Shown piece by piece: positions 34,689-45,697 of a DNA stretch of 64,000 nt. The position numbers and the translations under genes are program-made. The stretch lies in contig CM076947.1 of NCBI GenBank assembly GCA_039566865.1, positions 4,471,501 through 4,535,500 on the forward strand, read 5' to 3'. Numbering within the stretch: position 1 is the stretch's first letter; every line of letters begins with the position of its first letter. The notes under the pieces were generated by a model, which saw nothing but the letters and a program-made list of their open reading frames with translations, was not told the origin of the DNA and made no database searches. The stretch is from Aurelia coerulea (taxonomy: Eukaryota; Cnidaria; Scyphozoa; Semaeostomeae; Ulmaridae).

Positions 34689-35140
34689 TCAAACTATTTC
34701 ATTCTGAGTGGTCTTTGACCGGTAGGTTGCAGATCGCTGGGCATTTTTGATGTGTTCTTCAGACAATTTATCATTTCCGCACTTAACAAGGTAGCTCAAG
34801 ATTGCCTGAAGGTTGCCACAGTTGTTGGTAGGATCATCAAAATACTTCGAGTCATCACGATGACCTTTAAGAGCAATGTTTTGTCTTCCACATAACATGA
34901 TAGCCTCCACAATTGGCACTATCTTTGCTCTCTTCACCCCAACCTGTCTTGAAACAACTGAATCAAGCTGAACATCTACAGACTTTGATTTATCCTGAAC
35001 AAAAGCACGCAACTTAGCTGACCTCAGAGTGGCTGTTTCATGGACCTGGGACTTTTTGCATCGTCATTCAATCGTTGAAGAGCATTTGACCAGTCAGTTA
35101 GAGGAGTTTTGAAGAGGTGTGAAAGCTTTAAAGCATTATG
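34689..35140 (-). pseudogene. hAT-type (DUF4371-like) transposase fragment
   Basis: On minus, a frame from 35012 encodes VDVQLDSVVSRQVG, IVEAIMLCGRQNIALKGHRD, DSKYFDDPTNNCGNLQAI and ATYRSKTTQNEI. An upstream segment in another frame (HLFKTPLTDWSNALQRL) belongs to the same protein. This pattern (LCGRQNI.L.GHRD) marks the DUF4371/TTF-type hAT proteins, relatives of the THAP/PRKRIR-like genes. Frameshifted; the catalytic and dimerisation parts are missing. Confidence 0.65.
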
Positions 35141-35284
35141 TGTGCTTCATCACCAAATGTAACACAGTTTATGCAGAAGGCACCATCAAAATCTCTGGAA
35201 TACACAAGCCATGGAAACCTATCAAGCCACTTATGCTGGAATTTTCTGGGAGTCACTAATTCAAGAACCAAGAACCAGAACCAA

Positions 35285-35450
35285 AACATCCTAATTCAAG
35301 AACCGGAATTCAAGAACCAATTTTGGACACCCTAATTATAGAACCGGAATTCAAGAACCAACTTTGGACACCCTAAATTCAAGAACCGGAATTCAAGAAC
35401 CAACTTTGGACACCCTAATTCAAGAACCGAAATTCAAGAACCAACTTTCA
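35285..35450. repeat. Minisatellite, about 54-bp units
   Basis: Roughly three copies of GAACCGGAATTCAAGAACCA plus CTTTGGACACCCTAATTCA. Confidence 0.85.
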
Positions 35451-35959
35451 TGATTCAAAATTACATAATTTATGCCATAATCACATTTATTTCAAAACAG
35501 GCTTAGAATATGCAACATTCTGCTGATGCCGGCCAGTGGCGTGGTGGTGGCCAATATTTTATGATGATTTTTAGCAATACGACATACATTTCTAAGCTTT
35601 ATAAGCTTCGTGAGGTCATTCAACCTGAGTGAACGATTCCGCTGAATCGTTGATAACTTCATCCATTGAAACAAGCAGAGAAAGTCCCTGCATTACCCCG
35701 CGCTTTACCCTTGTTTGTTCACACAAGTTTATGGAAAACATATAGCCTAAGAACCAGTCTTCCCCAAGAAAAATATTTGAGGTTGTTGAATCAAAGTTTA
35801 GAGAAAACGTTGCTGTATGTGGCCAAAGGAAAATTGACACAGCTTTGATTGTGGAAAAATGCACCAAAGACCCAGTAATTGTTTCCCATTTCAGAACTGT
35901 TGTAGAGGCGTCAGAAGCACATTGCAGCGTCAAAACACTGCCATCTGATTTGAAATCTT

Positions 35960-37600
35960 CCCAACAATTGATTTGACAGTTCTCCAAAAGGAATATGACC
36001 GTCCTAAAGGATGGAGACCTAAATTTGAAAGCTTTTTGAAGGAGTGCTTGGAAGACCGAGCAGAGAACGAGTGGGATATAGTAGAAGAGAATGTCTAGAC
36101 GCCCAGAAAGAATCTGCTGTAGAAGGTGTTAATTTTCTTGCCATTATAGATGTGAATGTACAACCGTTAAACTTTTAGCAGCAAGACAGCAAATAGCGAG
36201 ATAAAAAATAAATATCAAGGAAGTAAAGCATAAGTACACGTGTGTTACTTATGTCACGAAAAAATTGATGTCTTGCGAACTTTAACTCCCCATATCTTAG
36301 AGAATATGGAAAACAATCGAAAAAGCTTGGGGTGCTGCACCTTTCTCCTCACTGTGCATGCGTACAGCTATTCAGTTTTTAAACTCCTAGGTGTCAGAAT
36401 AATTAGTATATTCTTACCTGTAATAGACTGTGAAAGGTGCCAGTAGTATGGGGGCTACGAAAGGGTACATTCAACAGTTAGTTGGTACCTAACGTAAAGT
36501 GTGGGGGAATAACACTATCCATGAATGTTCCCGCTCTACTCCCTCCATCCCACCGCGATTATTCTTGTAAAGGAGGTGGAGAGAAGAAGATGCACAATAT
36601 GTAAAAGTATAATGATATCATGGTATATAAAAGTGTCAGTTATTGCTTCTTAGCCTTCTTCTTCTCGATGTTGGTGTCTTGTGCTTCCGGTTGTGTTGGT
36701 ATAGGCGATGGTGGTGGCTGTGGTGTGGTCTTGTGTTTCCTCCTCTTCTTCGGTTTTTGCATAGCATCGGTCTGTTATTGGAGGGTTGTGGGACTGAATG
36801 GTTGTGAATTCCGCTTCTATGGGTATTGTCCGTATGCTTCCTTTTGATGGTGGTGCTGTGACTGGTTCAGTGCTGGTTTGTTGGAAATGTTGAAGGAGAA
36901 AATGCCATGAAGGAGAATGTTCAAGATTTTCCATCAAATTCCAGTAGAGGAACAGAAAATTCAGGAAGGCTGCCAAGGGTGATTTGAAGAGCTAGTTATG
37001 ATGGGTAGAGAATGTGTATAAACGATAGAACAACTCATTACAACACAACACAAATCGACGTGGTAGGTAGAACTTACGAGTAGTACGGCTGTTTAACTTA
37101 TGTTTTTTGTTTTTGATAAACCAATTCAGAAAATGTTCAAAACCAGGAGTGCCGCTGATTCTTTGCTCAGCAAAAACAGGTCACAAATGCTGGAATTATT
37201 ATCATGTAACCAGAGAGTATGACTTACCAACCAGTCAGTCTCAATCACAATAATAGCTGCTATGTATTTTAAGATAAAAGTACAGGCTTTTTATGGTGCA
37301 GATCTTGCTTTTAGGTTCAGGCTTGCCCTAAAATAGAGGCTGTATGGATAACTGTATAAGAGAAGTTCGGATGCAAAAAAGACAAGATATGTAGCACACT
37401 GAGACCTTTCTGACTTGTGTGTTCATCAGAGTGTGACTTACAAAACTAAAATGATTCTAAAGTTACGTTATGGGTATACATATACTGTGATTCAATTAAC
37501 AAATGGATTAACAATTTCCTGAAAAATGTTTACCCTAGACAGTTACTTTCCCACAAAGAAAAGTTGATACAAGCCGGACATGCAACACTTAATTAGTCAA
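35960..37600. other. Gap with only weak open frames
   Basis: A short plus-strand stretch ending TAG near 36098 (DRPKGWRPKFESFLKEC) and a minus-strand frame 36976-36650 rich in Thr/Glu are open but unsupported by motif or splice context. Otherwise nothing recognised. Confidence 0.3.
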
Positions 37601-37621
37601 AACTTAGAATTGATTGTGTCA

Positions 37622-37900
37622 TTGATTTTTCAGCCCGGGCTGAAAAAATATTGGCCATTACATGGGAGCGCGTCACGTAAAACAATGGGGATTAACATGC
37701 TAATTAAAGGATTAACGTTTCATCTCGGCTAGCACAAGGTGAGATGAAATTTCAGCCCGGGGTCAATTTTCAGCCCAGTGCGAAACATTTTCCATGTAAT
37801 GGCAAACTGATATTTACAAGCTTTTGACCGTAGAGGAGGGCTGAAGTTTGACCTCGGGTGAACGGGCTGAAAACTCCCATGTAAACAGGCCCCAAGCTGA
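37622..37900. mobile_element. MITE-like element with TTTCAGCCCGGGCTGAAA motifs
   Basis: TTTCAGCCCGGGCTGAAA at the left, several TTTCAGCCC words inside, GCCATTACATGG inverted as CCATGTAATGGC, and GGGCTGAAAACTCCCATGTAA at the right. No coding. Confidence 0.5.
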
Positions 37901-38029
37901 AATCACTGATGGTTTCTTAACCCTGTCATAAGGAACCTTTCAGCATGTTGCCATATTAATGGCCTTTTAGAAAGAAACTAAACAGGGATCAATTCAACTT
38001 AAATTCTTATCGCTAGCCCCAATCAAATA

Positions 38030-38057
38030 TGTTACCTCTCTTTTGGGACACCCGGTA
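38030..38057. mobile_element. Right end of a CCGGGTGTCCC-type MITE
   Basis: TCTCTTTTGGGACACCCGGTA reads as the inverted end used by the other CCGGGTG elements. No matching left end found. Confidence 0.45.
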
Positions 38058-38765
38058 TTATCGTGTGATATCGCTGTGTTCCTGCTTTCAATTATCGCAT
38101 GAATAATATGGAACCAGCTCTACAAAGACCCTAAACAATAGAGCTAAAATTATGTGTTACATCTCATCAAGAACTATAGGAAATTAATTTGTTTTGTATC
38201 TATCTCAAAGGAAACACTGACACCCTCTTCAAAAGCGAGGTACCAAGAATTCACCTCAAGAAGGAGGCAGGCCTTTGATATGGTAAGTTAAAATTAATTA
38301 TATGTGCATTCTTTGCAAAGCATAACTAATAATGCAGGAACAAAGAGTGCCTAGATTCTCACGACGTACAACATGTTTATTTTCATTTTCAAACAACCAC
38401 GCAGATGCTAAAATATCTAGTATGATCTCTGCAACAGCAAGAAAACACCGCTATCATATGGCTATAGTGTATGATTGAAGAAGATGCAACAACATAAGAA
38501 AGCAGGAAGGTGGTTAAACCATGAACGTGGATCCAACTTCAAAGTCCTACCAGAAACAACTTCAATTAAAAAGATCAACATAATTTGCAATAAAGATGGA
38601 GACAATAATAGACCACTATCTCCAAGATAATACTGAGACTGTCAAAGTAGAGAAAGCAATTTTGAAGACAATAAAAGACACCTTAAAGTCTATGTAGCTT
38701 GTTACACACTTTTTTCCTGTTAATGAAGCTCATGGGGGAAATGACAACCAAGAGAAATTTAAATC

Positions 38766-39000
38766 ATATACAGGGTGTCCCAGAAAAATTGTTCGACATT
38801 TGATGAAACGTAAAAAAAATAACGATATAATGTACAGGCTCATGGTTAAATAAGCCTGTTCCTAAGATTCTACATTAATTTTAGACGCCAGAATCTTGCG
38901 AATCCGCTAAGAATTCACGGAGCTACAAGCTTTTGAAGTACAAGTTTGTGCGAATGCTGAAACCAGACGCCCCTAACTGACCTGTTTCCCAAAAAGACTT
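38766..39000. mobile_element. Left part of a MITE (CAGGGTGTCCCA)
   Basis: Starts ACAGGGTGTCCCAGAAAAATT beside TA and continues into the CTACAAGC...AAGTTTGTGCGAATGCTGAAACC segment also seen at 11660-12350. Its right half is missing where the ORF1 relic begins. Confidence 0.5.
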
Positions 39001-40078
39001 GTTCCATTCAGACGTACTCCCCAATTTAACGCTCTGTGGATAGCTGCCTTGACACAAAAATTTCTGTCATATAACAGCCACCCAAGGTTTTTGTGGTATG
39101 CTGCGGCGTATCGGATGATTTCCAAATAATCGATAAGCTCTGAAGACCGAGCTGGAAACTTCTGGAATAAAATCTTCATATACAAAATAAATGCATCTGT
39201 CCACTCAGAAATCGTTGTTATGCATTTTTCATCTTATTTCGAACAATTTTAAGTTCATCGTCTTTATCCAACATGAAGGAAACATTGCTGGGTGCTTCGA
39301 AGGCTACTAGATGTAAGTTGTGCGGCAAAAGTTTATCAAGTTGAAAGAACTCACCGGATTGCACAGCCTTGACGAACTGCTATGTATGTATGTATGTAAA
39401 ATTTTGCCATACAAAGTAAAAATTGAAAATGTAATAAAGGAAAGAAAGGCTATTTACATGTATAAAATGGTAATAAAAACTAAAGATCTAGTATAAAAAT
39501 ACCCCTAGTTTAAAATGGCAGGGATAGCATTAAAAGGTCAGTGCAACCTTGTTTCCATAATGGTCCCTCCAGGGGTATTATAGAAAAGTAAAGTTTTCAT
39601 GAAAAAAAGAGACGTTCATAAGAAAGTGCTGTGGATTATCAAACGATAAACCCAGATCTGCACTTTCGAAAAGGGCTGTTCTTGGGGCAGAATTGTGCTG
39701 CTAAGTCGAACGAAACTCTCTGCACTGACTGGCCTCTCCGGTTGTTGCTGCATACATTGCACTTGTGCTGCTTGAACTACTGGTGCTGGATTTGCCGAGA
39801 GAGCTTCAGCTTGTATGGCAAGGGCAGTCTGAGCAGCTTGCGTCGCAACTTCTGCCAAACTATTCTGGATCGCCCGTTGCATCAGGGTGTCCACTGTAGC
39901 TTCTAGTTTGTTGACGTTGCTTGAATGCGAATTTCCACCTTCATTGGTACCTGCTGCAGGAATAACGATCGCTGGTTCTATTTCTCTTGCAGGCCAGGAG
40001 CTTGCTGTGGTAAGCCTTGTGTTCGTTCTAACTGCTCTCGTCGAAGCAGCCTGCTTCTTAGTCGCTCTTATCTTTGGC
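38973..40078 (-). pseudogene. ORF1-like protein of a tyrosine-recombinase-type element, broken
   Basis: On minus, an N-terminal exon starts at ATG 40080-40078 (MPKIRATKKQAAS; Ala/Gln-rich helical stretch EATVDTLMQRAIQNSL, AEVATQAAQTALAIQAEAL) and runs to about 39640. After a gap with TATG repeats, an acceptor-like ATAG precedes QFVKAVQSGEFFQLDKLLP near 39380. A frameshift follows, then EWTDAFILYMKILFQKFPAR, IIRYAAAYHKNLGW and YDRNFCVKAAIHRALNW. This matches what I remember of ORF1 proteins that accompany tyrosine-recombinase genes in invertebrate elements. No recombinase gene is nearby. Confidence 0.45.
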
Positions 40079-40269
40079 ATTGCAAAATTTAATTTTGTGT
40101 GCTTAATGTAACACAAAAACCAAAAAGATGCCTAAGAAAGGGGGTTATTGGTTTAAATACCATTGCAAAATCACGTGCTTGCTGTATATTATTAAGTGGC
40201 TGATTTGTGTGCGTAGAAACATGGGATTCCAGAAGAAAAACATGATGTTATCAGAAATACCTCACAATT

Positions 40270-40783
40270 TCTTGATATGGTGGCAGAAAGATGGCAACTG
40301 AGGAGAACATCCATCAGCTCGTCATGGCACTTGCCCACAAAGAAATAATCCAATCTCCCAAGTACATAATGGACACTGATAGTAATGCAGCTGGTGCACA
40401 GGGGAAACTTCAAGAGCACCAGTGCATTTGATGGTCTTATAATGGGCATTGAAATAATGCCTAAACCTGTTGCAACCATGATGGTAGCTGATCCTTCCAA
40501 TGATGCTGAAAGGCTTTGTTTCCGCTATCTGAAACAGTTCCTACAGGGTCTAGCAGAACTGCAAGTCCGATCTTTCAAGAAGTATGTCACAGTTTCAGAT
40601 ATCCCTTGCTTTGATGCAATTACTTTGACATTCCCTACAACAGAGAGTATCCTCGGGCACCCAATCGCATCAACCTGCTCATTCTCATTGCAACTCCCCA
40701 GCAGGTATGATTCATTAATGGATCTGCAGAATGAATTTATAAATGTACTCAATCCAAATGACTGGCCCATTGACTTTGCATGA
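40270..40783 (+). pseudogene. HECT C-lobe fragment with catalytic Cys
   Basis: An open frame from 40385 ends at TGA 40781-40783. It contains CFRYLKQFLQGLAEL and then HPIASTCSFSLQLPSRYDS, the HECT active-site pattern (Cys codon 40676-40678), with a hydrophobic end. Upstream, in another frame, is ATEENIHQLVMALAHKEI, so there is a frameshift near 40390. It is not contiguous with the N-lobe fragment at 30240-31040, which lies on the other strand. Probably a relic of a G2E3-like ligase carried in repeats. Confidence 0.5.
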
Positions 40784-41094
40784 GAAATGGGACATCTTGA
40801 ATTCATGTGAAGAATCTAAAACAATGTAAATTGCAAAATGAAGAGTTGAGATTTCAATCTTCAAGGTCCAAATTTGTTTCCAATCTCCAAACCAGACAGG
40901 TTTCGGGCTTTGGCCTAAATAAAAATGTGCTTGAATAATCTCCTCAGTAATATGCAAATTGTAGCAGTATGAGCATGCTTAGGCACACATGTATAGGCAC
41001 ACATTTCAATTAAAATTTGAAAGCTAAAAATGCAATGTTAAGCTTTTTGCTGATAATACTTCATTGTTTACCGTAGCCGAACACTCAAATATAG

Positions 41095-41101
41095 CTGCCA
41101 C
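41095..41101 (+). repeat. Target-site duplication of the P element (left)
   Basis: CTGCCAC, repeated at 47210-47216 immediately outside the other end. 7-8 bp duplications are characteristic of the P superfamily. Confidence 0.85.
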
Positions 41102-41287
41102 CATAGTAAATAGAAGGGAGGACTGGTACAGCAACTCCGTTGAAAACAATGCGCAACTCATTGTGCTTTGATTTAGGCTTCGCGGGGGGTGTGAGAGTGC
41201 ACACATCCAAGCATACTCGAAGATCAGCTGTAGTTTTACGATAAGTTTGGGATAAGTCTTACGACGGTTTGTGCGATTTTTATTAAC

Positions 41288-44200
41288 ATGCCCGGTGCAA
41301 ATTGCTCAATTTTTGGATGTGGCACTAATCGAAGACACAAAGGATTAAGTTTGTTCAAAATTCCGCGAAAAGATAGTACCGAACATGCAGAATGGAGATC
41401 AAAATGTTTGGGGAAAATATTGCGTGATCGTGAAATGGACGCAGCTCTCAAGAAACAAATCGAGATGGGGACACTTCACGTTTGTGAAAAACACTTCACT
41501 GATGACTGCATTGACACATGTAAGTGTGTAACCTTTCAAGGATTTATAGTTTCCTTCTCTTAACCAACGTACGTGCAGTAGTTAATGTTGTCATTTGACT
41601 TGTCTCGGTAGTTTGCTGTATATTGCAACTTTAGGCCCGTTCTTTAATAAGTTTATAGCTGCTGACAGAACTAGGTAAGAAAATACTTCTTTTCGTTGAG
41701 GAAATTCATAGATTATTTGAAATTCATTTTCACTCAATTTTATAACATATTTATACGAAATTACCTCTGTAAAAATATTATGTAACCTAAGAAATGTGCA
41801 AACATTTAATGATGCCATAATTTTTTAGGGGAATTTCAGGTAGGCACACAGAAAGTAAACATGAAGAAATTTGTTGAGCTACTAGGAAACTGATAAGAAA
41901 CTCTTGTGTACCTCAAAATCTGATAATTTTAACGAACTTTCAGTAGGGGCTCAACACCAACAGTAGTTTCTTACGACAAAGATGTGATCCATTAAACATT
42001 TTGAATTAGTAAACAACTTTTACATACAGAATGCTTTGTGTACAGTTTTAGAGTGTTCCAATTTTCATTTTCAGTTGAAACAACATCGAGGAAAAAATTG
42101 AAACCTGGTTCTATCCCAACACTGATGATGCCAATGAAATCACACACAGCAGAAACAACACCAAGGAAAAAAGTTGAAAGAACTGAGTTCATCCAACCAA
42201 AGAGCAAGTCGTACATGTATGAGAGTTTCAAAGATTTGTCACTTCGAGTCAAAAGTCTGAAGTTGTCTGGATGGAATATGGTCTGCAGTGAAGACCGAGT
42301 GATTTTGCAGAAGCAAGAGGCAGATTGTTTCATTCCAATGTATGAAATTTGCATTGATGACAGCCTTGGCTATTATATTCAAGTTTATGGTTGGTTATTA
42401 CCAGAAGACCACCCACTTTACACTGTTCATCACAGATCAATGAGGAATATTTCAGTGTCAAATCTGGTGGCAGATGTAAGCAAATATAAGATCTGTTGTG
42501 GATCATCAGTCACACTAGCATCATTGCATACTGTGAATCACATAGTGCCAAGAAAATTTGATCCATTAATTGAAGAGAACAACATCAGACACAAAGCTTC
42601 AGAGTTTTGCAGATCAGTAAACTGCATGATGATTTCCTTGACAGAAAAATGCCAGGAGTGTATCAAGGCAGAGAGTTACGTCAGAAAGAAATCCAAGGAT
42701 AGGCGTAGAAATTTAGATACAGCTAGTAAGCTAAATGCACCAATATCAACAACTCATCCTGAAAAACTGAAACTGACCATTCAAGGTCAAAGATTGAAAT
42801 GTAGCCAACTTGAAGCAGAGCTTGAACGAATGAGAAATGAACTGCACAAAAATACTGTGCTAATTGACAATGAACTTGGGAAAGATTTCTCAGCAATAAT
42901 CAATGAAAGCCAAGAAAGTGACATGACCCCATTCATGAAGCTTTTTTGGCAAGAGCAGAAAAAGTTGTTCTCTCACTCCATGAAAGGGCAGAGATACCAC
43001 CCGATGGTCATTAGATTCTGTCTTTCACTGCAAAGCAAATCCCCAGCTGCGTACAAGGAATTTAGAGATGCGCTGGGAAGGAAAAATGGTGGAATATTGA
43101 CCCTGCCCTGCAAAAGAACACTCAGGGATTACAAAAACTGGATCAGGCCCAAGTGTGGCTTTAACGATGATGTGATCCTGGAGCTAGTTGGTTTAACTGA
43201 TAAATACTTTGGTGTTCAAAGATACGTTGTTTTGCTTTTTGATGAGATGAAAGTTCGAGCCAACCTTGTTTATGACAAAACTTCAAATGAACTAATTGGC
43301 TTTGTTGACCTAGGGGATCCTGATGTGAATTTTGGTGTGCTGGAAGAGGTCACAGAATTGGCATCATATGCATTGTTGTTGATGGTCCGGGGGCTTGCAA
43401 GTGATTTACGTTTCAGCCTTGCATATTTTGCAACAAAAGAGGCAGTTTCCTATGAACTATTCACATTGTTCTGGGAGGCTGTTGGTGTGTTAGAGCTGAA
43501 TAATATCTGGGTCATTGCTACCACAAGTGATGGTGCATCTTCAAACAGGAGGTTTATAAAAATGCATGCTGATGAACAGAATGATGAAACTTCCAGTGTT
43601 GTCCATTACACTGTGAACCATTTTTCACCAGACAGAAATATCTACTTTTTCTCTGATGCTCCACACTTAGTCAAGACTTTGCGGAACTGCCTCTACCATT
43701 CCGGATCAGGCACTTGCACATGATACATGTGGAAAGATGGAAAATATCTACTCTGGCAGCATATTGTCCAGATGTACAATGAGGATCAAGAGAATGGATT
43801 GAAGCTGCTACCCAAAATTACATCAGATCACATTCAACTCACATCTTATGCTGCAATGAGAGTTAATCTTGCAGCCCAGGTTTTGAGTTCTACAGTTGCT
43901 GCAGTTTTGAAAGAATTTGGATCACCTGATGCTTCTGAGACAGCAAATTTATGTAAAATGATGGATGGCTTCTTTGACTGCCTTAATGTGAGAAGTCTGA
44001 AGGAACATAAGTTGAAGAGAAAGCCATTCCTTGCGCCATATACCAGTGTCAGTGACCCAAGATTTGAATATCTGGAGAATACATTTCTCAACTATTTCAA
44101 AGAATGGCAGAAAAATATTGCAGATCGCCAAGGCAACTTCACTGCCAATGCCCGTTCAAAGATGTTCATATCAAGACAAACCTATGAAGGAATACAAGTG

Positions 44201-44518
44201 ACTGTGCACTCATTAATAGCTGTTTGCAAATATTTGCTTAATGATGGTATGGACTATGTGTTGACTGAGAGATTTTGCCAGGATCCAGTTGAAGAGTATT
44301 TTGGAAGCCAAAGATCACTAGGCAGAAGGTGTGATAACCCTGATGTTTTTGCATTTGGTTACCATGATAATACAATCAGGATTCAACGTCATGTTGGAGT
44401 TGATTCAGGAAATACTCGCGGAGCAAGAAAGACTGGCTGCAAGTGGTTTAAAGTTTCAGAGGAATCTCTTCCAAAACGCAAGAGACAAAGAAAGAAGAAA
44501 CAACTTGATACTGCCTGA
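41288..44518 (+). CDS. P-element (THAP9-type) transposase with one in-frame stop
   Basis: Exon 1 (41288-41519) encodes a THAP zinc finger: CSIFGC near the N-terminus and CEKHF near its end, with basic residues between. The donor GTAAGT leaves phase 1; exon 2 starts at 42075 after TTTCAG and continues in frame. Then come a coiled coil (about residues 307-340), the insertion/RNase-H core with Asp in LLFDEMK (about 467), Asp in TTSDGASSN (about 563), and Glu in PVEEYFGSQRS (about 817), ending Lys/Arg-rich near residue 891. This is a full D-D-E set. One lesion is seen: TGA at 43721-43723 (about residue 627), where the second copy has Arg, so a CGA-to-TGA change is likely. Product truncated there would keep THAP and coiled coil but lose the Glu. 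A GTTTCTTA repeat lies in the intron. Confidence 0.85.
41845..42000 (+). repeat. Dispersed GTTTCTTA-rich repeat, copy E, in the transposase intron
   Basis: AACATGAAGAAATTTGTTGAG, AAGAAACTC and CTCAAAATCTGATAATTTTAA match copy A/B sequences. It entered after or with the P element. Confidence 0.5.
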
Positions 44519-45207
44519 CTGTAGTTTTGCAAAAGTAATGTACATAAATGGTACACCATCTGTTGCTGGGCACTTATGGGTACAGGTACTTCTACAGTAT
44601 AAATGCTTTATGATAATCAAATTGGATTTAATCAATTTTAGAGGAAATTCTGAAACTGCTTAATTACAGTAATGTGGCCACATTTAAGGACAACATAAAA
44701 ATATACTAACTATCGTTCTCAGCAGGTGATCAAATTTTGATTTTGAGACTGATCACAGACATATAGAAAATAGCTGTAAACAACCTCTGTGAGTACTCAA
44801 CTCAATCATGAAACATCACAGGCAGTTGGGTCAAGGCCATGGTTTTCAGTCTCTTGTTTTGTGGAATGTTTGTTCGCTAGATTAAATAACTGTTGCAAAA
44901 CAACCTTTTATCCATGACTGAAAATAAATTTGTGTTGATAACATATTACCTTCCTCCAATAGGCCCACTTGTGTGAACACATTACCTTAACCTTGTTTTA
45001 TGATGCAATGTGAAAATTGCCAATGGAAACATAATTTTTGTGTCATAAACGTAATCGGCTATTGCTCGTTTCCACTCACAGTTCAATTCAAGTTATCAAT
45101 CTTTTGGTAGACATATCTTGGTTTCTTTAACAAACTTTGTGACATGAATGCAAAACAGTAAAAAGTAGAATAACATTAAAAGAGTATACAGTAGCTATAT
45201 GATAAAA
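44519..45207. other. 3' region of the transposase gene, with a poly(A) signal
   Basis: No exon. AATAAA at about 44923-44928 is a candidate polyadenylation signal. Confidence 0.4.
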
Positions 45208-45420
45208 ATATTAAAAATTTGTAAGAGAGAGGCAAAAAACCATACTTATATTTCAGCACACTTAAAGGCCTTTTGAAGTTATGCTCTCTTCAGAGTGTGG
45301 CTAATATTTTAAAGTGTAAATGTTAGCCACACTCTGAAAAGAGTTCAAGTTCAAAAGGCCTAAGTGTGCTGAAATTTAAGTCTGGTTTTTTGCCTCCACT
45401 CTCTTACAAATGTTTAATAT
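45208..45420. mobile_element. Palindromic (snap-back) MITE between the two P-element genes
   Basis: Arms of about 95 bp (ATATTAAAAATTTGTAAGAG, TTTCAGCACACTTAAAGGCC, CAGAGTGTGGCTAA) face each other around a 16-base loop. It lies in the convergent intergenic space. Confidence 0.8.
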
Positions 45421-45697
45421 AAAGTACCTTCTTACCAGAACTAATAAAAATACTAAAGGCAATCTTTCCCCATTGTTCTGAGCTTTGTGACTGCTTAGTT
45501 CATTGGAGTTAAATTTGTGCATCATCAAGTCTCATGACCCTTGTTTATTTGGCTGTAGCAAATTGGCGCAAACTTCTGGAATATACAATCGAGATCTTTA
45601 TTGATTTTATTTCATTCATCAAAGGGGACAGACTGCCTTTAAAGCAAAGTTTTCCTAAATAAGCATCCTCAGATTGATTGATAATCAATCACGATAG

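Noticed and set aside
36620..36847. Plus-strand frame with a hydrophobic, signal-like start
   Set aside because: Opposite a Thr/Glu-rich minus frame; neither has splice or family support, so neither is called.
43721..43723. TGA read as selenocysteine or programmed readthrough
   Set aside because: The homologous position is Arg, P transposases are not selenoproteins, and a CGA-to-TGA change explains it.
45226..45411. Hairpin considered as a transcription terminator for convergent genes
   Set aside because: Intrinsic hairpin terminators are bacterial. Arm length and form fit a snap-back MITE better.
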